A DNA stretch of 64,000 nucleotides from Gyrodactylus bullatarudis. Taxonomy: Eukaryota > Platyhelminthes > Monogenea > Gyrodactylidea > Gyrodactylidae. The notes under the pieces were generated by a model, which was not told where the DNA came from, made no database searches, and worked only from the letters and a program-made list of their open reading frames with translations. This document shows, one piece after another, positions 45,201 through 57,200 of this stretch (position 1 is the first letter of the stretch; each line of letters begins with the position of its first letter). Location: assembly GCA_012064415.1 (NCBI GenBank), contig SSNU01000075.1, forward strand, positions 683,973 to 747,972, in the 5' to 3' direction. Position numbers and translations under genes: made by a program.

Positions 45201-48200
45201 TTGACTTTTGTGTTCTTATCGTAAATACCACAAAAATGAGATTATGTCAATTCGCTGAGCGACCTTTCCCTCTATTCTAAAATCATGGTTTCATTTATAG
45301 CTAATGTCAAATCCCTGAGAAGTTTACTTGGATAAGCTTGCTAATGAAAAGTTCATCCACTGACCGAGCAAATCCGTTTGACATGCTAATAATCCATTCT
45401 GTAAGTTAAGGTAGGATTGTCATCTTTAGTCCTGAATCAATGATTCTAATACGTGGAGGAAATGTTTGCCAGATATTTCAAAATCTTTTGATGGAAGTAG
45501 CAAATTTTTCTTATTTTACAACACAGCCATCTGGGAATAAGAGAAGAAGGAGAATTCAATCTTTTACTAAGGCATTGCTCATTTCCCCAGAGGAATTGTA
45601 AATGAATTTTTTTTTGTTTTTAGTTTTACAAAAGCAAAGTTGACAACGAAAAAACAACAGCAATTTATTTTGAAATTCATGTTTTCTAATCTCTGGTTTC
45701 CTTGGCTGACTATTGGAAATTAAAAATTTTCTTGCTCTGATACCGATAAATCCCATTTTCACAAAATTCTTTAAAACTCATTAAAATTTTCTCAGAATAA
45801 TTCCCATCCAAAAAGTTACACATATTGTTCAAAAAATTGAATTTCATCCATTATCGTAATAACATTCATTCAAAATTTTTTGGCGCGGATTTAAAAATTT
45901 TAATTTTCTAATGAGATTTTGTATATAAAAACAAAATTTAAAATATGCAGTTCAAGGGTTTTTTTTCTGAAAATTTAATTCCCTATCGAATGATCAAATA
46001 TTTGAAAAGTAGTCGAAAAAGTAAAAATTTGTATTACTCTGATAAAGATATTTCTTAAAATGTGAATTTCTTACAGGATCTTTATATAAACTACCAAGGT
46101 CAGTTGTTATTAGAACAGAAAGTATCTTTGAAGAGAAAATATTAGTCACAATAAGAATTTAATTGAGTAATAGTAGAGGTTTTCAGTTCGATTCCAACGG
46201 CATGGCTTTGATTGAGGTTTATATTTAAGCCAATAAATAAACAAGATATATTTCATGGTTATTCTGGTTTTTATTGCTTCATTGATATTCGTGTAATAAA
46301 ATTGGGAAATAATCAAACAATTTTTATGAAACCCCGTCGGAACATTTCCCCTCGTTAGATTTATTTCTATATTGATTGCTTCAAATTATCAGGGATAACT
46401 TTGTTTCTTACACATTTTGAGTTCCAGTCTGATAAATATCCGGTGTGAATATTTTGAATATTTTATCTGATCTCAGAGGATTATTTTAAATTGAGAATTG
46501 AGCTATACTTTCCGATCAACTTGATGCCAGCAATCTTGATCTTACTAAATGAGTTTCACACTTCTAACAAAAGGTATTTTTCTTCTCTGCGACTGATATT
46601 CGTCATTGATCTAAGTAGATTTTGAAATTTCCGACCAATCTATAAGTAACTAAGTTAATTTAGGAAAATCTTTTGAGTAAATAAAACTGAAGATCGTGCA
46701 AAAAGAAATAAAAATTGATAAACTCATCCCAGAAATTGAGTATGATTTCGTGATTAGACTCTTAATATGAAGGAATTATCATTTCCATTTTATATCAAAA
46801 TTATCAGCAGATACATATAGAATCAATAAAAAATCAAGGAAAAGAAAATGGTAAACTTACAGACTGATTCTTCCTTGCATAGACAAATATTCCATCAGCT
46901 GAAATCTTCAAGAGAATCTTTCGTTTTTTGAGTCCTTTCGTCTTGAATTCATACTGAGAGAGATAAAAGAAAATATTAATTATTTAAAGTGATCAATAGA
47001 TAGATTCTTTGTCAGTGAATGGACAAATTAGTCGAAACCTCTTTTGTATTTATATTCTTGAATTTATTCAGGCTATACGAGAAAAAGTATGATTTTAAAT
47101 AATGTTTCTTGTTCCTTATTCAGAGAGAATTGATGGGATTCCTTCCGGTTTTTTATCTGAAATTTTATAATCCTAGGATAATAATTGAGATAAAGGAGCA
47201 ATTTATCGCTACCAAAAGATATAAAATCGTCAAAAATTTTAAGTGGGAATATGAGAATAATTTGAATACCACGATTATCAAGTTATTTCTAGTTGTTCTT
47301 TTCTTTGAATGGTTAACTCACTCGAATTTTACGCATTGCTGAAACAATTTCTAGACGATTCTGTGGCCTAGGAACATCCAAACTTCCAATAAACTGAGGG
47401 AATAAAAGAAAATCGATTATAAATTCATCACGGTAAAATTACTCAAAAATATTTTGGGTACATCTTGAAAACTTTAATTTACATTTACCGAATCGAGATC
47501 CATGAGCTAAGTAGAAATAAACTGAGTATGTCATTAGTGTTTTAACTGCGTAGATTTCGTTTATTCAGCTGTTTTTTGTATTACATTCTATAGAAAAGAA
47601 TTTTGGTCTTCAATTCATCTTTGGGATAATAAAATTTATGCTCAATGTACGCTTTTTTGAAGCGAGATGGAAAATTAATATTTTTTTATTACCCCCATAG
47701 TATCGTTAGGGATGCCCACTTTTGCGTAGGTTCATCGAGAATAAACGTAATTGTAAGCAATCACATACTAAGCATTCGTTTAAACGTTTTTGATTGGTTG
47801 AATAATTATGATTTAATCAACGTAAGTGGATTAGAGTTATTCCTGCTAGCCGAAAGTTAGAATTAATCAAGGCAACAATTGGATTATCTCTGGAAATCTC
47901 ACTCTTGAGACTCAAGCAAACTTGCTTGGAATTAATATATAACATCTTTAGTTCATATATATGCCTAATGAAGAAGAGAAATTATCTAATGTAAAAATAT
48001 ATACGCTCAGCAAATCAACTCAGGATTCGATAAAATGACTGAACAACAACAACAGTGGACATTTTGCCAAAATAAAATGTAAATGAGTTATCTATCTTCA
48101 TACACAAACAAACACACAGAAATGGACATAATAATTCAATTTATTATGTTCCCATAAGGAATTGAAATCTAGTTTGAGAATTTAAAAAAGAATTGTTGAT

Positions 48201-51200
48201 GGTAGCATACTAACTCCTCCTTCTCCTAACTCGCAGCAGAAAAAAAAGTAAACATTACGTAGATTTCTCTGTTCCCTTTTCTTGCCTGATGAGTATGAAG
48301 AGACAATCTCTAAGATGAAAATAGCAGTTGATTATTTCAAGATGTTTTCTTCACTCCCGCACGGGATTATCACAAGGGGACATCTTAAGAATGGGAAAGT
48401 CTACGATGATCGTATAAGAAGGAGATTTTTTTTCTTTCTCGGATAAATCATACGACTCAGAAGAAATAGACATTTTAATTTTAAGTAATTTTTGTGCTAT
48501 TTCAAAATCATCATTCCGTTGCTGAGATGAACAAAATTTTCAAATTTGAACGTTCTCAATTTTTCATAATTGTATAATATATATAGACTTGGATGAAATT
48601 TCGTAAACTGATGAAACCGCCTGTAATTTTGTTTAAATAATCTTTGAGCTATTTCTAAATCATTCCACCATGTCTGGCTGAGTCAACTCTTTAAATGATT
48701 CTTGTATCATATAAACAAAATTTTGGAAATTTTCAAATTTTGAACGTTCTTAATATTCTCTTGATTTATATTTTCATTAAAAATGTCTTAATATTTTACA
48801 TTCAAAATCCAAGAAAAACTATTTAAACTATTTATAACTGCATAAAGTTAATAAAATCGAATATAATTAATAAATATTAAAATAAAAACGTTCAAAATAT
48901 GAAAATTTCCAAAATTTTGTTTATATGATACAAGAATCATTTAAAGAGTTCACTCAGCCAGACATGGTGGAATGATTTAGAAATAGCTCAAAGATTATTT
49001 AAACAAAATTACAGGCGGTTTCATCAGTTTTACGAAATTTCATCCAAGTCTATTGTATATACTAGTTAAAAATGTCCAAACCTTTTGTTTTCAAAAGTCA
49101 AAGCAAGAAAAAAGTTATTCAAGTTATCTAAATAATCTGAATAATGTTTTCACTGTATTACCTTGAGAAAACTTCAAAAAAACGTATTTTAATAATACAG
49201 CTGAGATTACGAAATTATCAAAATTGGATCATTTCTTAATCCTAAATATTGGCAATCCGAGTGTCCTAATAAAGTTAAAGGCCAAAAAATGCATTCTAGC
49301 TTCATCTTCTTCTCCCAAAGTCCTTCAAGAACTAAAATTACTGTATTATACTTGAATATATATCTGGAGGGATAAAAATTTGCCTTTTGAGGAATACTTT
49401 CGTGTGCAAATTAGGCATTTTATTAGATTTATTATGCATTGTCTCTTGAGTTCAGTAAACTAGCCACTAATTTCGTTATAGAAAATTAAGTTATAGCCTA
49501 AATAGATACCGAGAGTTGATGTACTTCCACTTGATAAGAAAATAATTAAGGAAGATAACTATTTTCTGATATCTACATTCTATGTTTGTGTTATGAATAA
49601 AAGGTATAAAGTGAAATCTAATCCGTTCATTCCGCTAATGAATAAACAGACAGAGAGATGTTTTCTTTTGCAATAATTATATTTGCTTTGATAGACTCTA
49701 AATATAGAATCTCAAGCAAAACACCAAGAAGAATTGTTTATTTGACATTAGGGGCATTGAAATCTTTTGTAACCAAACTACGAATTAGAAATTATAACTC
49801 AAAAGATATTCATTAGACCTTGTTTCTTGACAATTCTAGACAAAAAGGGTTGTTTTTCGATGCAAAATTCGGCCTATTTCTTAAGACTTAATTTTTTTAT
49901 ATATCATTGGAAATTAATTGATTCAATGGTCCCAAAAAACAGTGAGAACTGAAATGAACCAACTAATTTCTTTAAAAATATCAATAAGCTGATTGTTATA
50001 ACAGAAACATACAGCCATGTGTGAATATAGTCGAGATTCGTTTTCTTCTCTCAAATAATCTAAACATCAATAAATCAATTTATATTTTGAAAATAACTAA
50101 GGGAGAAAATATGATATTCAGACAGCAACAGTATACTCTCTATTATATTTTTTTTCTTTGTTGATTTTTATTGTTTTTCTTTCTCAATTTTTGCCATTCC
50201 TTAAAAGGATAAAAAAATAACATGACGCGAAATCATTCGGGAAAGTCTTGTATTCTTCTGCTAGAAAAATGCTAGTTCTTCTCCTGGTTTTTGAGATTTT
50301 CAGGAAAAATTTTTAAGCTTTGATAGAAACTTGATTCCTAGCTATAAAGACTGCTCAACATTCTATGCCGTAAAATGTAAGAGGGAAGATTGTGAATTCA
50401 GACCCAGATTTAACAGAAGGTCAGATTCTTTGTTTTACCTGACGAAATTCGAAAAGCACAATTGTCCTGAAGTAAACTTATTTTTTTCACTTATTTTAGA
50501 ATGTTTTAAAAGCAGGTCAGAATATGATAGCCAATGTTATGAAGACTATAGCGGAAAATTTTACGAGTATGAAACCATCAGATTGTGTTTCAGTCTGGAG
50601 AGCTTTGAAAGAAATAGACCATTTTGTATAAAAAACTCGATACGAGAACCCTAGCTAGTTACAGCATTTTATTTTCTAATTTTTATCACATAATGCAAAA
50701 TATTTCAGAGAATCTTTTTATAGATTTTTTTCTCAATTTATAAAGTATTACGTATTCATTAGGACTGAAAGAATATAGCTGAAAATATACGTAGTGAATT
50801 CTAGAAGAATCAATTCTGAACAAGATCAAACTTGTAAAAAATATTTTCAATTTAAAAAGTTCAACATATTTGTATCCGTTCTTTTATAACATGAAAAAAA
50901 TTTAAAACACTTGAGTTCATGTTAGAAAAGCAATCTATTGTTGTATATCATTGATTTTAACTTTGAAATCAACAAGTTGATTGAAGAAAAATATAAGAAA
51001 GGATTGTCCATAACATTGTACGCTTTCTACCTGACTACATATGTTGTTATTTTATAAGTCCTGAATCTGTATGTTACTTTTATGTATCTTGTAACTTTTC
51101 ATAGTTTCCACATGATATTTCGGATCTAGATTAGACAAAGATTTCAGATTTGGTCATGGAGGTTGACAGAAACTCGAGATTTTTAAGAAAAAGATTGTTT

Positions 51201-54200
51201 GATTTCCCACTATGATAAAGAATTTCTATGATTGTGATACAAGAAATAAATATATTTGAACGATAATATTTAAGAACTTCATCAAGAATATTTGAGTTAG
51301 GTTCTAAACTCATTTGGAAGGTTTGGAGAACAACAAGCGTATATTTGAGTGATAAACGTTATATTTCGCCGGGTCTCTTCAGACTCTACCCCGGTAACAT
51401 TTAAATACTAATTATAATAATCAAATAGGGANNNNNNNNNNNNNNNNNNNNNNNNNNNNNNNNNNNNNNNNNNNNNNNNNNNNNNNNNNNNNNNNNNNNN
51501 NNNNNNNNNNNNNNNNNNNNNNNNNNNNNNNNNNNNNNNNNNNNNNNNNNNNNNNNNNNNNNNNNNNNNNNNNNNNNNNNNNNNNNNNNNNNNNNNNNNN
51601 NNNNNNNNNNNNNNNNNNNNNNNNNNNNNNNNNNNNNNNNNNNNNNNNNNNNNNNNNNNNNNNNNNNNNNNNNNNNNNNNNNNNNNNNNNNNNNNNNNNN
51701 NNNNNNNNNNNNNNNNNNNNNNNNNNNNNNNNNNNNNNNNNNNNNNNNNNNNNNNNNNNNNNNNNNNNNNNNNNNNNNNNNNNNNNNNNNNNNNNNNNNN
51801 NNNNNNNNNNNNNNNNNNNNNNNNNNNNNNNNNNNNNNNNNNNNNNNNNNNNNNNNNNNNNNNNNNNNNNNNNNNNNNNNNNNNNNNNNNNNNNNNNNNN
51901 NNNNNNNNNNNNNNNNNNNNNNNNNNNNNNNNNNNNNNNNNNNNNNNNNNNNNNNNNNNNNNNNNNNNNNNNNNNNNNGTGAATAAGAAAATGAACCAAT
52001 GGAAGGTCCCTATTTGATTATTATAATTAGTATTTAAATGTTACCGGGGTAGAGTCTGAAGAGACCCGGCGAAATATAACGTTTATCACTCAAATATACG
52101 CTTGTTGTTCTCCAAACCTTCCAAATGAGTTTAGAACCTAACTCAATTATAAATATATAAATGGCTTTAAATCTTCGAAATCGATAGAAATTTTGACCTC
52201 AATGCTTGAAAAAGCGGGAAAATTCGAAAAATTCAACTTTCTCCAGAAATCACTCATGGGCTCATTTCAGAAAAAAATCTTTTGAGTTTTTTTGTAAAAA
52301 TAGCGAATTCTCATCTTCATAACAGTTAGGTTTATAAGTAAGCCCAGCTGATATGAAAATAGTAATGTGTTAGCTAACGTTGTTAGATAATATCTATATT
52401 CCTTTAAATAATTGATTTTAATCAAATTAAAACAAACTTAGTTCATTAGAGACAAATGTGTAACCTGATCTGCTTGAATTACTTTGCAATTTTCTTTGAA
52501 ATATGAGTACAATTAAATTTGAATCATTTCCCTTTTTCAGTAAAAGCTCAAGGAAAACAGGCAAAGATGAAGTTTCTAATAAGGACTGTATAGACTTCTA
52601 GCGAAAAACGGAATAACTCGTAGGTTTTCTTTAGAACGCGGATAAAATATTTTTAATATTATGGTTCTTTATGTTTTTGGACTCTTTATGTTGATTCGTT
52701 CTGATTCTAAAGGTTATCACGTATCTTTTAATTCTTTAATAGATGGCCTCTTGACTGTTTCCAAATTTTAATAAAATAATTCAATATACCCCACAGGAAC
52801 GTCTTATTTGGTAATGTTACAGCCTACGAATGGATCCCACCGAGACTGGTACGAATGAAACTCACAAAGCATTTAGAAATAATCAATGTATACATCTTTG
52901 GTATACTTATACGCGCGTTTCGTCCTCTTTTGAACTCATTTAGTTGTGGAATATTGAGGACGAAACGCGCGTATGTGTCTAACAAAGAACTTACTTACTT
53001 AAACTATTTTTAAATGCTTTGTGAGTTTCATTCGTACCAGTCTTGGTGGGATCCATTCAAAAGTATTGATGTTTCTTATACCTTCGATAAGATCTGCAAA
53101 AAAAATCTTGAGGTTCCGGACTAAAATGGTAGTCTTCAAGACAAATTTTGATCTAAAATTTCTATCCACTAGGATATTTTGACTTAAAAAAGGTGATAAT
53201 CAGACGGAACATGAGTGGCCAATAAGATCAATTTTTTTTCATCAAAATGTTTTTCCATCTTTTTCCCTGATCGATTTCTGAAGGGTGATATCTTCAAAAT
53301 TCATTTTTCTATTCTTAAATGCAGAATGCTATCTGAATACTTTATTCGATCTACAAAAGCAGATTTAATTTGGCCCAGTTCCAGAGCAAAACTCGTATAC
53401 TATATAATCCATGATCATGCTTTTCAAGTTTTTCAATGTTTAATATCCATAAACAAGAAGTGGAAAAATTAGCCTTTGAATGATTCCTTGGCTCAGTTTT
53501 GAGGGAAAAAATTCAAAATCCCAATTCTTTTCTCGCAACCTACTAATAAATACAAGTATGTACGAATGTATCAAGGAATAAATCACTTATTTCAGAGAAC
53601 TAATGTATGTTTATTTAAAAGCTCTTATTATGTTGAAAGGTATCGCATTCCCAAGGTTATTTTAGTACATAAATTAAGTTTGATTGTTTGCATTCAACTG
53701 TATGAATATCCATAAAAAAGGGATTTTTTAAAGTCTCATTGAAATTTTGTACTTTTATTATAGAAAAGTATTTTCAAAAAATCTATCATAATCTTCATTT
53801 TTTAACCCTTTCAGTGCCGAGACTATTTCACAATTTTTATAAAAACCAAAATTTAGCAATGAAGATACCAAGCTATTTGGCCGAAAATATTACTAATGCA
53901 AGTTCACATTGTGGGCTTCAATTTAAAGTTTAATTGATCCAGAAACCTATCAAACTGGTAGAGTTAAGAAGGTTCAAAAAAATTGGACAAAGTCCATCGG
54001 CACCGAAAGAGTTAAAATTAAACTTTGAGGTGAAAATTTTTGTTGAATCAAACGTTATTTTTCAGGATTAATTATAGACAAAGAAACCAATTATCCCTAT
54101 TCAAAAAGGGAACCGTAAATTTCAACTGATTTTTGATCATCCATATTTAATTATTTTCAAGGAGTAAAAATGGTCAAAATTTGAAAGTTATCAAAGCGCG

Positions 54201-57200
54201 ATAACAAAGTGTTTTTTAAATCTCAATGACCAATTATGTCTTTCTTGTCTATTGGTGATCCTGAAAAACAACGTTTGAGCAGTGAATTCGATAATGAGAT
54301 GATTCCTTTAGATTCAGGTTTCAGTAAAAATCAAAGATATTTATTTATTCCTTCGAAAAATTAATTATTTCAATCTAATTCGTATGAAATAAATCCCTAT
54401 AGACTGAATTTTGACAAGGTTTATGGAAGAGAAACTCATTCTCATCAATATATTTCATTGGAGCGGAAACTTTTTAAATTGAAATTTGAAACGGGAAAAT
54501 ACCCAGCAGTTTTTGGAATAAATAATAACTTTTCTCATGAATATAAATCTACGTGGTCAAATTGTAGAATTCTTCCATAAGATGTATTATGGATGTATAC
54601 GAAAAATAATGCAAATTTATCAGTGTTAAGAAGATGTCCCTAAAAAAGACAGAACTGTAAAAGAAGAAATATAATTCTGTCATCTCTAAAATGCTAGAAA
54701 ATATAACCATACATTCCAGATAATAATGATTTCTCGTATGAATCATAATTTATTGATTTTAATAGATTTGAAAGAAATAAGAAAGAAAAAACAACTTTCT
54801 TCAAACTTTTTGATCTGAAAATAAAGGTATTCTTCTTAGCTCATAAGATTTGATGTAAGCCTAAGAGAAAAGATCAAAGACCATTTCATTTAATAAGTTA
54901 ACACCAGAAAAAATACGATCAGGAAATTTCGGAAGCTTTCTTCATCGGCAGAAGTTATAGTGCAATGAAATTATTTTTGCCAAGAACATTTGGCCTAAAC
55001 TTTTCCATACATTTCTTCATAAAATAAAAATTATCAAGAAGGAAATCTTTTGACATCCGACTAATGGACGTTCAATAAAAAGATTAATCGTCTAAAAATA
55101 CTGGGAAAAGTTTGAGGAGAATATTGAGTAGACGAATAAGGAAAATTTTGCAGAAAATAACTTTGAGTCAATCATTTTGAATTATCTTATCACAAAAATA
55201 AATCAACTAAAGGATCATATTTCAATTAATTAGAGGACACATTATCTGTAAACGTTAGAATCATTTCCAACGATTTTCTATGTATTATAAGTAACTTATA
55301 ATTTGTAATTGGTTCATCAAAGAAAAATAATAATGAGTAAGAAATATTCTTCCCTCATCTCATTGGTCGAGATTATGGGCCTGACTCTTATACCTGATTG
55401 GTCGAGATAAAAAGCATGCCATTTAGTATTTGCATTCGATTAACAAAAGGCTCTTTTACCTTGCAACAGTCAAATGATCGATAAAGTTAACCTTAAGGGG
55501 ATATGTTTACAGTGCCAATTGTATTCAATTGAATTCCCAGACGATATCTTGACTAGTTGAAGATGGCCTCAACTGCAGAATCTCGTGAGTTGAAATTTTA
55601 TTCATTTCACAAGGTCAGTGAAATCATTAGGACCTCAAAAATATGCTATTTGAGTAATCAATGAGCTTTTTCCATTGCAGGGTATAATATTGCATGATTG
55701 AATTTGATTGGCTTCTCGCAGTCAGGATTGAATGTGGATCAGAGAAAAATGAAATTCATGCAATTTTGAGGCCCTTTGTGATCTCAGATCAGTTATCATA
55801 TTAACATATTGATAGTTCTTAACTTATCTATCTTGTTCACAATTGACAACATGTTTTTCTTTCAAGATGCTTTATTTATTCATTCGACTAAAATGAACAT
55901 CAAAATAGACAGACAATACATTAGTCTTCATTATAAATAAATGTTAACAATATTGATTATGACTCTGAAGCAAAAAGTATGTGGAGACACTGACAGAATA
56001 GTATACAAAAATTATTTATGTTTTTTCAAGATATTTTTCCCTTCATAGGAAAACTTAAGTTTTATTTTTATGATTGCTATCAATATTTAAGCATCAAGTT
56101 AGCTAAACTTTTATTATAAAACTCCCTCATAAAAGAAGATAATGACCATTTTACTGTTGGGATAAAACAGAATGAGCGTTAGTTTTTTAGTTTCCATTGT
56201 CGTATCAAGCATGTTATCCACCTGTTTGACCGAACCAGAGCAAAAAGCCCAATAATTATTATGATAGAATATAGAGTAAAGTGATTTTAACAAATTTTCT
56301 TTCCAAATTCCTCGTTTACCAAAGTGGTAAATTCTTTCGTTCGTTTCTTGGAATATTTCGTAAAATTGATTCATTACACCTAGTTAATATAATTTATAAT
56401 ACAAATTATGGGATATTTCAATTCTCAAATAAGCCCGAAACTTCCATTTTTTGAGTCAAGAGTGAGAGAGTGATCTGAAGTTGACGTAAGGATCACGATT
56501 GGACATAGAAATCAAATTTTTAATGCTTCATTGATATTCTGATGATCCAAAGTTCAAAAAATGCAAGTTTTTCCTATCTACTTTTTAGCGACGATACATA
56601 GGTTTTTGTTTTTGCATCAAATCTTAAAATTCTAAAAATATTTTGACAAAATCTTATTATGCGCCAAGGTTGACACAAGGTTTAATTTTTCCCTATGAAA
56701 TTTTATGAATACTTTCTATGGACAGAGGATTACTTTTATTTGTAAAGTACCATTTATTCCCTAATACAGTACTCAGTATAGAGAGACTTTAAAGAGTAGA
56801 AAATTATTCGTCATTTATTATTTGTTTCTACACTGCTCAAATGAATGATCCTTGGGAGATATATGAAGAATATTTTTCCACCCAAAATACTCCTATTCTC
56901 GATTTATATATACTGTATATTCATTTTGTACTTTAAGTATTTTTGCGTTGTTAAATAATCAAGTATTTTATTATATGACCTTATCATATATAATTTGTTA
57001 TGAATTTTCGTCATACATACAGTTGATAATGTAATTCACTATATATTTCTACTGTGTTTTATTTGAAATAAAAGACCACTCAGATAAAGAACATACAAAA
57101 GTGGGGCTTTATCTTTATGTTTTTATGTCCGGAATCATACTAATACCTAGTATTTTTTGCTAAAATAGGATCTCGGCAACAAAAAATTTTGAAAAAGATT

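Noticed and set aside
51421..51999. 192-codon ORF across the N run
   Set aside because: It is translated N; no coding information.
55563..55700. Possible first exon (MASTAES-R) with CCAAT boxes upstream
   Set aside because: The only nearby acceptor (55680) leads to a stop within a few codons and no further exon is found.
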